64,000 nt of DNA from Hymenolepis diminuta (lineage: Eukaryota > Platyhelminthes > Cestoda > Cyclophyllidea > Hymenolepididae), in assembly GCA_900708905.1 (NCBI GenBank), contig CAADRB010000022.1, positions 111,457-175,456 of the forward strand, in the 5' to 3' direction. Of this stretch, positions 39,538 to 52,700 are shown in pieces. The notes below the pieces were generated by a model, which searched no databases, was not told the DNA's origin, and saw only the letters and a list, made by a program, of their open reading frames with translations. How positions within the stretch are numbered: position 1 is the first letter of the stretch; each line of letters starts with the position of its first letter. The translations under genes were made by a program, and so were the position numbers.

Positions 39538-40790
39538 ACTCAGTCAATCCTGGATTTTTCACAAGACTTCGTTGATCCACCAGTCGTACCCAAAGACGAC
39601 CTACTCTACCTCCAAAAAGAACTCGAAGAACATCTCAACAAAGCAGAGAACGCAGCTTACTCCGACGAGGACCACCACGAGGAGTTGAACGGTGGAGATA
39701 TTGCTAAGAACAACAAGGCATTCTCGGAGAGCATATCCAGTGAACAAGCCGATTCGCCCACTCCTTCTGTTGAAGAAGACTGTCTTCCACCTGCCCCTCC
39801 TCTGGAAAAGTCGCACATCTCTGTTCACGAAGAAGGAGAAGAGGAATTCCAAGAACACAATTTCCCAGAAATTCCACATAAAGAACTGAGCATATCCGAG
39901 TTTACTCCTGAATCCTATCACGAAGAGGCCCCTCTGGTCAAAGAATCACATAAAGAAGTGAGCATATTCGAATCTACTTCTGAACCCTATCACGAAGAAA
40001 TTCCTGTATTTGAATATTCACATCAGGAGGAAGCTCCTCAGCAACTGGAATCGGAAACGCACGAAGAGTTAAACGAAGAGAAATTCGAATATTTCAAACA
40101 GGTGAGACAGGAACCAAATACCGAAAGTTTTGAATCAGAGAAACGGGAAATCTCCGAGGAAGAATTTGGACTCGAGGAACACTTTGAAGCACATCAAGAA
40201 ACCTTCCCTTCAGGAGAATACAAATTTGAACATCAGGAACCGGAACTAGAACAACCACAAGAAGAACCTAAATACCAGGAGTCTTTTGAAGCTCAAGCTC
40301 ATCAAGAAAGTTTCAAACCAGATCCTCAGCATTTTACTCACGAGCTACCAGTAGGACAGCCACCAACTTCGCTTCCTCTTCCGGAACTCCTTCACGCAAA
40401 CGAAGAAATTGAACAAACTGATCACATTTTAGAGAGTCCGGTTGGCCACATGGAGACACTAGAAGACACAGGGTTAATAAATAATGCCCACCTGAATTTG
40501 GTTGGGGGAACGGATCAGTTTGCAGCTGAAAAGCATGAAGCTACTCCTTTGCATTTTGCAGAAGGCGATGGTGCAGGTGAAGCAACGATAGGAGGCTTTG
40601 AGCAGGAGGTTCCACTGTCTTCGAGAGAGCATATTCTCGAGGGGGACAGGCATGTCGCTGATACATTCGGTGTTGTTATCAGTGAACATCAGTTACCGCC
40701 TCAGCAACCTGTGATGAAGGCTGCAGAACCTGTAATCGAAGAGACGAAGCCAACCTTCGAGGAAATCAAACGGGACCTGGAAAAGAAAAA
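39538..40790 (+). CDS. Exon encoding acidic Glu/His/Pro-rich region (residues 1-417)
   Basis: The acceptor TATTTTTAG precedes 39538 and the frame stays open for 417 codons. The peptide is very rich in Glu, with many His, Gln, Pro and Ser and almost no Cys, so it is probably disordered. A 24-residue unit beginning HKE(L/V)SI occurs twice in tandem (39877-39948, 39949-40020). The exon ends in EEIKRDLEKK with the donor AAAAA|GTAGGT at 40790. Read through, a TAG follows at once, so this end is either the splice site or a true stop. I prefer splicing because the two leftover bases match the phase of the exon at 45339. No homologous domain was recognised. It could be a separate acidic-protein gene if the splice is wrong. 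Confidence 0.75.
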
Positions 40791-43700
40791 GTAGGTGTTA
40801 AGAGTGTATTCTGTTTTAAATGCTTTCTGTTAATTTATCGAATTGGTCCTTTCCCCGACATAGTGACGCTTTCGTAAAACAGTGAAACATACTATCACTC
40901 CTATTATAGATTTTTAGTTATTTATAATGAATATTTTTTGAAATAACAAGGGAGAATATCTAGGTTAGTAAATTCCAAAAAGGACAAAGGGAAAGATTTT
41001 TTGATTCAGTGTTAATTAAGTCTTAAATTTAGATCAGTAAACTCGCAAATAACTACGGTAAAGAAGAATAACCACCTATGTAAATCGGCTTTGAAAGGAA
41101 AAGTTTAACTAACTGGAAGTCTAGTAATGTATTAAAATGCGTAGAATAGAATGTATATTAATTAAATATCAAGGGATTTTGAAAATAGCCTCGAGTGATG
41201 GAGATTATATGTAGTTCCTTTCTGTCCTCTAACTCTTCCGTTGGTCTCATATGTAGACACATCCTCATATAAAAGAGGCCTAGTAATGAAATATGACGTG
41301 AACGTTGTATAGTTTTTTGCTTTGTTGCTGATGGTGGTTTTAGATGAAATCTTAAAGCTTCTTAACTACATATATAGAATTTATGAAATGTAAAGTGGTT
41401 CGTATTAGGAATTTAAAAGTGAAGAAGATACGAGCCTAGTATGTGTTGACCTATGTATGCCGAAAGGCAGATAGATGATAGTAAAAATATCCCGTAATAT
41501 TGACCAAAATTTAGAGGAAGTATGTAGAAGAGAGGCACTTTCCTATGGAAGGACGTTTATAGGGGTAAAGAAACCTTGAGTTGACTGGAACAACTGTCGG
41601 AACAGTTAAGTAAATTTCAGAATATTAATACTACCAGGATACTATCTGGTATTAGTAAATTATCGTCTCTAGACCCCCCCCCCTCCCCAATTTTGGGGAA
41701 ACAATTAAGAATTTAAAAAAGATGGCACTTTAGGACGATTACAATGATTACTTCGTTCCATTTAATCGTCAATACATCAGAGCTTTTTCGTGAATGAACT
41801 AGGCTTTCAATTTAGCATTGAATTGACCAATAATTTGACAATAAGTTAAGGTACTTTGAGGGTGAAAAATGGATTTGTAAGGTAATTGGGTGTGTTAATA
41901 CTGACGCGTAAATTTTGGTAATTAGTTTATTTTTTCCAACGAATTGAAGGAAAAAGTGAAATATGAAAAAGAAGTGTTTCTGACAACGGACCTAAAATGT
42001 CAACCAAGAGAGGAAAAAGAAGCAAATTCAAGGAGATGTTACAAAATAATGACAGATATGCTTATAGTAAAGAGATTTTAACTTAATATTCGTTTAAATT
42101 TGTTTTCTATTCGAGTTAAAGTTTGCTTCAATCGAGTGTCCATTTGGTAAGGCGTTGCAAAACTGCTTGCAAAATCCCCATAAAAGTTGCAGAAGAGGCA
42201 CCAGCTACCACACGATAAAAGTAAGATAGAATCAGTGGTAGTATATTTTTTTAGGAAAGAATAGAGTGGAGGCAGCAACCATGTAACCAGTAATCTGAAT
42301 AAGTGACCCAGTGGGGGGTAGACCTCACAACGGAGGAAATGGATAAACTGCTTAAAGGCTAAAGGAATGAACTGTACACACAACTATCCCAAATGACAAC
42401 AATCTGAACGAATCCTGATAACAAATAAAGAAATTGAGAGATGCGGTCACTAGATTTTTCACCCCATGCATACATTTTTATCATCTTAACTGATCAAGAA
42501 AGCTTTATGATTTTTATTAAAGATCCCAAGGAAAGGAAAAGAAAATGTACGCTTTTTGCAGAAACTATACAGAATATGATTTTACTCACTAGTGGCATGC
42601 TCTTTAGAGTGATTTCTTGTTGGCTAAAGGGCATGTGAGAGATGGATTTTTTCACTCATTTCAGTCGCACCGATTTATGGGTAATCATAAATTGATTGAG
42701 CAGAGTGTTATTTGAACTGTCCTTTTGTCTGAAGACTACTTTTAGAAAGAGAAGGATGTACAAATGAGTCAATTTACAGGATAATTGAAAGGACGCTAAT
42801 TATTTTGCAATGACAGTGTACATCACGAGTAAAGTCAAGCGAGCATTAGGGTTGAACCAAATTGGTTTTTGATATTAGGCAAGTCGTATAAGTTCACATT
42901 TGACATTAACCTTGATGTCACAATGTTTATGAATAGAATTTGAGTTAAAATAATCCCAGGGTCATGCAGCGACTCGATTTTGGCCCCCTTAATTCCTCAT
43001 ATTCATTGAATTCCTGAGTCGTCGATTTCTCTCTAATATACTCTTTCTTTAGTATTTTAGAAGGTGGTTTTGTGATCTTGAGGAGGCATGTTGACTGTTA
43101 ACCTCTGGTTTTCTCCCGACTTCATCTATTTGAGTTACAGTAACTTAGTGTAGTAATGGAAGGGGGAAAACGGCATCTGGTAGGTTCTTCTAAGAGGATA
43201 GAATAAAGCACTGTGTCTAAATCAATTTTCTTTACGATCTTAACTGAATGATATGCAATAAAAATTGAAAGACAGTATTACTGTATTCTTTCCTTGCCAA
43301 CTAAGGCCAAATTTATCATTTCTGCTTGCCCATTCAGTGTATTAAATCAACGGCCACTGTAATAACTTCTGGTCCATTCAGGAATTTATGTATGCCAAAT
43401 TCTTCAGTTTATCATACCAAATCGGCACTGTAAAACCCACTTTATAAGAAGATGAGCAGTTTGACCTTGGCTGCAAAATGCGCAGTGGGTCGGGAGTTGT
43501 AAAGTTTTCATTTGGTTGATGAAAAAAAGGACTGCAAACCTCGAGTTCTGCTATCATTTCGCTACAATGATCCATTTTCCAACAGTTTAGTGCAATCTTA
43601 GTTACATTAGATATTTTTTGCGAATATATTCAAGAAAGTGTGTCGAATTCAAACATATCGATTAACAATAACTTTATAAAAAAAAGGTTCAACAATTCAT

Positions 43701-46700
43701 AATTTCTAAACCTTTTTCCAATATTTCTCCATTTAAAGCAATTAATCAGGAGAATGATTTTATTTAAACCATCTTTAATGGGCTTATAACATATTATTTT
43801 TAAATATGTTTTTATAATTTGAATTTGTCTTATTATTCATCTCTGACTTTCTCACAGGAAAAAAATACCAAGTTTCAATTTAAAGAAACATGTGCAGTGA
43901 GTTGCTGTTGCAATTTTTTGTGCAAATTCACCTCTCTGATTACATTGGATTACAATTTTTGATTTCGCATTTATCACTCGATTTGTTAATCTTGCTACTT
44001 AATTATATAAGTAACACAATTAATTCAAATGATAATGGGGGGTGACAACTTGGTCAGTTAAGTTTGGGGAAAGATTCTCACGTGGCCAAGAAAAGCTAAA
44101 TATACTAGATTACCCTGCTAATTCCTTTAAAGAGGATCACGTTTATAAATGTTATATATGTATGTGAAACGGGGGAAAATGCTTCACATGTTTCAGCAAG
44201 CACAGCCATTGTACTCAAAGTTTAAAACAAACACACAATATCACGCGTGCACACATTCTGATTGGCTGTCATCACTAAGTCGCTCTAATTCCGAATTAGA
44301 CTCCTGATGAGAGTTTCAATTTGGGGTCAGGTTGATGGCAAGAAACACACGTTCACTGAGTAGCTATTTGGAAAATTATAATCCACCCTCGTGGCAAGGT
44401 TATTCTAGTAGTGGACGGCTTTCTCGACACAGTCTAGTGGCCGGGGAAAAGGGGTCAGTTCATTACCCTCTGTACTTAAAATAACCTTACAAAATTCGAT
44501 ATTTCAAGCTTATTTTGTGTTAAATGCATTCATAATTTGTTAAACCGCTTGATTTTCTCTATCATATCTCGTATGACTTACAATCGACTAATTAAAACGA
44601 CCTTAAAGTCTGATTGGCCGGTGACAGCATAACTGTCACATGACATCCAATCAGATTACCTGGAATTCGATGTCTCGTCCATAGGCAGCCAATCAGAGCG
44701 GCGTTGAAGGTTGGAATTCTTGCAGGGTAGTGGATACCTCGGCTTCTTCAAAAAATACGTTTTTCTTTTAAATATAAATTCTGAGGTAATTCACACGAAA
44801 GCAACAAGCATATCTAAGGTAAATATTTGTTTAATTATATGTTACCTTTGCATAAGGTTTGCAGAGACTCGGAATTACAATCTGTTTGGTTTTATTTAAA
44901 CTTAAATTTAAAAGGCAAAAAGTAAATATTGGTAGGCCGTAAATTAGAGTAAATTAATTTATTATGTCTACAAAATCTTGTTTTTATTGAAGCACTTTGC
45001 ATGTGAAATGTTTGCACGCTTATTTCAATAACTCCTTCATTTGTCTGTGTAATATTTCTTGATTTAAATTCTACCATCCAAGACGAGCTCCTTGTCGATT
45101 TTATTTTCATATATTTGATTTATCATTTGATTTGGCAGTCTTATCATTTTATACTGCACAGTTACCGTATTTTTTTATTTTTTTCTACGTTTCTGGTAAA
45201 TTGAATATTTGATCCTTCTGTCATTTATAAATTATTGTGCTTTTTTTTATTTTATTATAAATCCAACCTGTTTAAGACACGTTTGAAAGTCATAAGACTG
45301 TTTTTGACCAAAGTATTAGAAATACTTCTTCTGCTTAGAATGTGGAATGATTCGGAGGAAGGAGAAGAAATCCGAAAGACTTTTAACGAAATAAGAATGG
45401 AAATGGAACGGAAAAAGTAAGGCTGAACTCGGTTCCTCACTTGTATTCCTTAGGATTTCTGCATGTTTGCCTCGATAACTCGCACGTAAAAGCTTTTCGT
45501 CCGCATGCTTTATCGTTGAAATTTGCTCTCTGCTTGATATATAACACTTTTCTCTAGCTCTTACTGCTTATGCAACACATGTACTCTGAAGAGAGGAGAT
45601 TGCAACTAAGAAACTTCCCTTGATAGATCCCTCTCAATAGGTTGATTTGTGCCTGTCACTTCAACTGGCCGTTTTCACGTGAATTTGTTTCTTTGTCTAA
45701 CAGATTATCAGTCAAACGGATAGTAAATATTCAGTATATTGCGTTCATCTGAATCACCCGTTCCACCAGCGATTTCATACCCAATATAATCTCACCTTAG
45801 CCGAGTCGTGGAGTAGTGCTCGGCAGACTAATGTCTGCAAAAGCGTTTTATTGGCCGTTACTTTTTGATAGATGCAGCAGGCAGACTGAACGAATCCAAT
45901 GCTGATATGGTCGGGTAACTAACTCCGACTCCTATTTCATCAATAGTAGCCTTATCTAGATTAGAATTGACATCTGTCAGATGTTTGAAACAACGAAATT
46001 TATAGAAAGTATATTAAATATTTAGATGGGTAATTTCCACTATATTTTGCGCTCTGTATGTAATTGTTAAAATTCAAGAGTCAGAATAATCCTAGGGATT
46101 CTTTGTTCCATTTACTCGTCTTTATATAAATTGAAGAGTTACACGCATAAAGCATGTTTATATAGTCCGATTATTTAAGAATTGTTTGCAATAGCAACAT
46201 TCAGAATATAAACGAGGATGTTTTAAACCTCAGGTCGAAATGCTTAATGATTATTTCGGAGACTTTCAGTTTAAAGTGAGTTTGAGTACATCCGAAGCTT
46301 GAAAATGTAAAACCTTAATAATTAACACACTTTAGCGCATTTGATAGTGTTTAAAAGCACATATTTTTATGTCGTCTAAATCATCTTATATTCTACAAAC
46401 ATTTCTCAGTTTGCATTCGTTATACCATTCCAGACAAGTTAGATTAATTCAACAATGCACAGTACTCTCACCAAAGAGATAAAAACATACGTTTGTTACC
46501 CATTTTTTAAATTAAAATTTGGAGATTTTAGCAGGAAACAATAGCCATAGAGTCAGCTGTCACTTCCTTTGGTACTCACCTGAGTCTAATAATATTTTTA
46601 CTATGTTTTATTTAACGTAACAATAGCATAAATTTTTGAAAATAGTAAGGCATTTGGAATAGGTTAGAGATGTTTAATCCAACAGGTGATACGATATTTC

Positions 46701-49700
46701 ATTGGCATTTTGAATTACTCACCTATATAACTACAGTTGCGTAACGATTAACATAGCTCTCATTCTTGTAAACGGTGGGATTACATCTGTTTATTGGTAG
46801 TGGCTGCATAACAGGGAATTTTAATCTATCGGTCCGTCTGCGCTACACATACGAAGTGCAGAAGGTAGCATTTGGAATTTGTATGCGTGCACAATTTGAC
46901 TACAAGCACACAAAATCGGAGAGTTAGAGTGAGAGAGGAGCACCTAGCAATTATGCACGCATACCTGCACCTACTAGCTTTCAGCTTTTAGCTAGTCCCC
47001 CAGCCAATCAAAAGCGAGTCTCGTTCCCTCCAAATGCACATCAAATCAGCCAGGGTCTACACTACTACACACACACAAACTATCGTTTTATAAACGATAG
47101 CGCGGCGTAACATTAAATTCCCTCCCGCTTTGTGTTAACCGCCGAACACTGATAACTCCCTTTGGATTTTAGCATTGTTGGATCTTTACAAGGTCAGCCT
47201 CCACAAACGCAGCAAAGGGCTGGATTATCTGATACAGAATCTAATCAAGGTGGAAGTTATTCAGGAAGGAATTTAGGCTCTCACATGAACGGAAACGAAG
47301 TATCAAGCTATACGCCCCACAGGCCCCCTAGTGGTCAAATGGGATCAACTGACAATACGATGAATCGCGCAGGCGGTAGCCGTGAGGGAAGGGGAAATGC
47401 TCCGGCGGGAATTGCTCAGGTCAGACAAACTCTTGCTCTACCTGACCTCCAGCTTAGTCACGTGACCGTATACACAGATCGAGCAGAATTGGTCCGTACA
47501 ATCACCCCTGTCTTCAAAGCTGGAGAAATCGTGGAAATGCTCTTTGAGAATGTCTCCTCTGCTATTGACAAGGACTCAATCAGGTAGGCCTTCTCAAGTC
47601 CAAATTTTCGGCTCCTTTTAAAAATTAGCATTTTTCGGAAGGTGCATGCATAATTACTCATTGGATTTAGAATAAAACGAAGACATGAAACAGACCACTT
47701 TGTGTTTACGTTGTATTTGAAAAAAAAACAACACCCGTAAATTGTTCACGAGTGATTAACTTAATTTGTGGTAAATGTAATTTCTTTCAAACCCAATTAC
47801 AAATTAATTTAAACTAAAATTACAATACAAATGAGCATTTCGAAATGGGGTAATCTGAAGAACATTTTCTTAATTTTCAAATCAGCATCGTTTTGATTTA
47901 ACTCAATTACGTTGGAATGCGTTCGCAAGTTATGTAACTTATTTACTCGTTGTACGTCCAAATATTTTAAGTCTCCGCGGTTCTTAATGACAAAAGTATG
48001 TTTATTCATATTTTAAAAGGTCATGTTGATTTTATTTGCACAGATTTGGTAACAGAGTTATTTTTGTATTAAAATTCTTCCCCTCTTTATCGCTAGTCCT
48101 TGAGTTGGATATTAAGGAAATAGTTCGGGTGAATAATTATGGAATAAGGAAAGAATTTTGTTTATGCTTAGTCCCTTGTATACTCACACACACGAGTAAC
48201 GATTGTTTAAGCGTCTTCGAGCACATCAGTTGGTTCCAAGCCCGCGTAATTTGATTCTTGAAAATTTGCGAAATTGTTACAATACCGATGCATATGAAAT
48301 TATTGCAAGAATTTGTACAAGTGAAAAAGATGCTTAGGTTAATTTCAGTGCCACCTGTTCGTTTGTTTATCAGTAAGCCACAAACTTTTCAGCAAATCAT
48401 CATTTGCTTACAAATTATACCCTCACCGGCAACTTTTACCACCGGAATTCATTAAGAACTTCAAAAATTGACCACTTCATTTCATTCACCCAACATTTAA
48501 AATGTGTTTGAATCGTCATTAATTAAATGTGTAAACGCTTTGTGGTAGGATGGTAAAATCTGGAATGGAGATTTATTTTCTTCTGGAGTATGGATACTGT
48601 TTCAATTTTCCACTGTTTTATTAAGAATAAAGCCATCGGTTGAAACGGTTATTTTTAATCATCACTTACCCAATATAGGTTATTAGAGGACTCGGGAGTA
48701 TAATGATCCCTACAAGTTGTCATAAATCTGATTTATTTCAAATAAATTAAAACGCCGACTTTCTCAGTAAGGTTAACAGAGTTGAAGAATTATTTTGAAT
48801 CTCCTCAAGATATGCTCTAATAATTCGCATGACGATTTGACAGGTCGACTGATTCCATCTATCGTCTCAAGATGTAAGCACAGAAACTTAAAGAAATTTC
48901 GCTAACTTTTCCTTTCTTTTAAAGTGATTTTCACCTTTTTTTCTATTGACATTTACCCATTTTCCACCTATGGTTAGAGAGAAAGATTAACTGAAAGAGC
49001 CCTAGAAACTTTCAACTTTTGATTTAAGACTTCCCCCATGTGCAATAAAATTCCACATTTGGCTTAATGCTTGCAGACCTATGTGCAAATCTAAATTTTC
49101 AATGGAGGTAACCATATAAGAGTTTCGATATAGCCCTGAGAGAGACAAGGTTGCTATGCTGACCAGGTTCACAAATAGATCAAGTCAATTGCATAGATTG
49201 AATGATAAGAATACGATTTTTTGATTCTACTGGTCAGTGGACGCTTACCACGTGAAGATTTATCATTTGATCAAGGTCTTCGTGTGTATTCCTAAGCCGG
49301 TTCTCATCCTGCATTTTCATGTTTTTTGTCGCCGAAAATGGAATCCCTTGATAGTCGAAGTTAACTTTCTAATATCTTCCTTTTTATCTTGGAATATGGA
49401 AAGATAGTTGGACAGAGTTTTATCTATGTAATATTTCAGCAACCGCATCACCTATAAATGTTACACACTGCTACTGTCCATCTCTAACGTCTTATTTTTT
49501 TGAAATTACTAGAGTTGAACTGCGTGGTGCCGCCACAATCCTTGACGTTGCCTATAATGCTCGAACAGTTCCCCACCTTGAAGAGACCTGGGTTCAGAAA
49601 ATCTGGGACTTGCAGACCGAGTTGCGACAATGTCATCGTCAAATTGAAGCTTTAAATGGTCGTCTGTCACGTCTAGAGAAGCAACGTAGTGTTCTTGATA

Positions 49701-52700
49701 CCTTCGCTGATGGAATGACAAGGAAGACTGAGGAAGAAGTTTTCGCTGCGGCTCTACCTCAACAACCACCACCACCACCTCAGCACGACAGGAAACACGA
49801 TAAGCATAGTAAGAAGTCACAAGAAGACAATTATGCCGCAACTCTCGCGAAGCGATCAATGTCTGAGGTAACTCCAATATCTGGAATTTTTCAAGTGTCT
49901 CCTCTTTTCTACTTCAATTCAGTTTTTGCGCACTTGGATTTGGAATTGGCACGTGTTTGGGTGAAAAAATACTTTGCGAGATCTTGCTAAAATGATGCAT
50001 TCGGTACACGGTCCAGAACTTTCTTTCAGTAATGTACACAAAAATAGGAGGATCAAAGACAGTTGATAATGACAGGAGATTGGTAGATTAAGATGGTGGA
50101 AAAAAGGACTCAATATATTTCCTTTTCTTTCCAAACTATTTTGAAGCTTACAGTGGTGGCGTTTAGGTGAAAGAAGTATCCTCTATTGCTTACACAATTG
50201 ATAATTCTTATTCACATAAATATTGATTCGATCTTAAGTTTTTTATCAGAGAAGTAGTCAATAATTTTTCTTACCTTATCACTATTTGAACGTGAAAAGG
50301 ATAAATATCTCCTCCAATATTTCATTTTCCTCATCTTATCTTCCAAAGCATCGACTTTCAAAGCTCTCCAATGGATAATTTGCCCGGATTGGGATAATGC
50401 TATATACGAGAGGGAAAGTTCGTATTGGGGGGGGCTGTCATTTTCATTCCCTTTGACATTTATAGAAAAGAAGACTGATAGACATTCAGTTTTTCGAAAT
50501 AAATTTATTAAATAATGTATTATTTGGATTTCATAAATCAACCCGAACTCATCGCTGCATGCAGTGTAGGACATATGAAGTATTAGTAAACACTTCCGAG
50601 TAACTCTTGTTCTTTAATACAATGATTAAGCGCTTGAGTTTAAGTAAACATGTAATCTGAACTGTAGGTACCTAGAACACTAGTCTCACCAACCACTTGA
50701 AGTGTGGCAGGTGAAGGGTGAACTGCTACTGCAGTTAAGATATTTGGTAATTGTATTTCTGAAAGCAGGAAAACGACGCTTACATGGGTGCATGAGCATA
50801 ACTTATTAAAAGATATTATATCATAATAAAAGAGTACTCAGCGCTAAAATCCATTCATAAACTCGCTTCCCTCTGTATGTATGGATGAAGCTGACTGAAA
50901 ACAAAATTTTCGCATATTTAATTATTAAAAGGCCTATTCAATTTGATAGATGTTGACCTGAGAGGTTGCCAAACACTGGAACTGTGGAATGTATTATCTA
51001 AGTGTAGGATCTAGGGATAGCCATTTCCTTGAATGGTTTTTAATGTCTTATCAAAAATAGAACTAATAGAATATATAAATATCCTTCTTTTCTTTCTCTT
51101 TCAAGCGTCGATCAAGACGCTTTTCAAGGAACCCAAATTATGGTAGTCTCCAGAATATGGAAGGCGATTGGGAACATGGACAGGTAATCAATATATATCG
51201 GTTTTCTATCTCTAACTGACTGTAAATGATTTTGACATTTCTTTTAAATCACCGATTTGTTGCTTTGCTACCGCAAAATTTAAATAACAATCTGACATTT
51301 GCTTTGTCTACCTCTCACCGCATACTCGGCTTTTATTTCTAAAGATTCATTTCTTTGTAAATTCATTTCCTTACTTATAGAACATGTCTTAGAGAGGATA
51401 TTGTTGAGCTTTTCTGGTTGATAACAGCTCTTTTGTCGTTCAGATAATTGCGTCATTTTATCCATTAGATATATTGATAGGATTTGAACTCTCCCAACTT
51501 ATGAGTAATTCAAATATGAACTCTCAGGACCGAAAATTTAGGCGAGACTTTAACTTGCAAACCGCCATTTTGAAGAATATTCTTATTAATTGTCAAAATA
51601 ATGGTTTTAGGTACTTTTCAAATTTGGTTGTTAATAATAGAGACTGTACACTTTACCAAAATGTGATCTATTTATTAAAACCTATTGGCGGAAAGTTTAA
51701 TACATCTCTCATTTTTCTAATCAATGCAAGAAAAAAGCTTAAACTGTGCGTGCACGTCTTTGAGGTCAGATGTCACCGGTTCAGTGCCAATGGGTGTCCA
51801 GCCATTGATCTGAATGGCCAACCACATTGGTTACGTCTGGTTAATAAGGCGTCAGGAATTTCGAGTTTCTTACCGGGTCCATGATGATTGTTGGAAAGCG
51901 CTTTCTTAAACAGGCCTGGGAGTTATTTCAAATAGCATACCTCAGATCTTATTAACTTAGGAGGCTATTTGTGCTTGGACCTTAGTGCTTAGCTTCCACA
52001 GAGCGTACTAATCACGTGTATTAGTCGTAGGAAGAAAGTCGCGTATTATAGACTATCAAATTATCCTTAAATTAAGTACTTTGGTGTATTTTATTCCATA
52101 AAAAAGTTGTCACTCCATAATTTACTCACATTAGTGTATTTAATATGCAAAAAGGACTTTTATAGACCATGCCTTCTCCGTCAAAATATATAAGTGAAAA
52201 AAACTGAATTAAGAAAATGTCAAAACCGCAGTAAAGAGTACGAGTAAGTACGGCTAACTGGTAGGGTCAGAAGAAAGCATCAACAGTCTCTGGGTTGTTT
52301 ACATCTAGCCTGGGGTCATGACCTTATCCGCACACATTCCGGGCCTACATTGCACGCGTACTATAGGTTTTTCGGGATGTACAACTTTTGCTAATGGCGG
52401 TTAGATTTGTGCGGGGGTTCTAGTAGTTGTATACTACGAAGTGGGGACAAATTAATTCCCTCCTCGTAATAGCGCAGTAGTTGTGCGATGAGTCATCGGC
52501 ATTGGACAGTTTGATTATTCGGCCTCTTATTTATGTGGCAACATAGGGTGCATCATGAAGAGAATACTTAGCTTTTGAAGTTGAGGGTTTTCAAGGAAGA
52601 GAACAAGAGCTTTTAGAAAAGCTGATTTTCGCATATTCGGGTTTTCTTTTTAGTGGATCTATACTAAAGTCTACCTTCAGTGTCCCCTAAAGTTGGTATA

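Larger units (their letters stand above)
40791..45338 (+). other. Intron 4.5 kb
   Basis: It begins GTAGGT and ends CTTCTTCTGCTTAG. It holds a C-rich run at 41672-41685, a possible SINE remnant near 43.35-43.41 kb, and a promoter-like CCAAT cluster at 44.26-44.70 kb. A missed small exon cannot be excluded, but none is needed for phase. Confidence 0.6.
45417..47172 (+). other. Intron 1.8 kb with promoter-like 3' part
   Basis: GTAAGG to GGATTTTAG. The last 0.4 kb is GC-richer and carries CCAAT and TATA motifs, annotated separately. Nothing else was recognised. Confidence 0.65.

Noticed and set aside
39601..39921. Minus-strand open frame opposite the acidic exon
   Set aside because: It is a shadow of the Glu-rich coding strand; its Phe/Val richness is the complement of GAA and AAC codons.
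41672..41685. C-rich run as a possible functional element
   Set aside because: A simple low-complexity tract with no paired structure or context.
49868..49990. Readthrough of the open frame beyond the donor at 49867
   Set aside because: The GAG|GTAACT donor and the phase-0 match to the exon at 51106 explain the end. The extra residues look like translated intron.
51474..51884. 136-codon open frame in an intron
   Set aside because: Its 3' part is SINE copy B, and the rest has no coding character or family motif.
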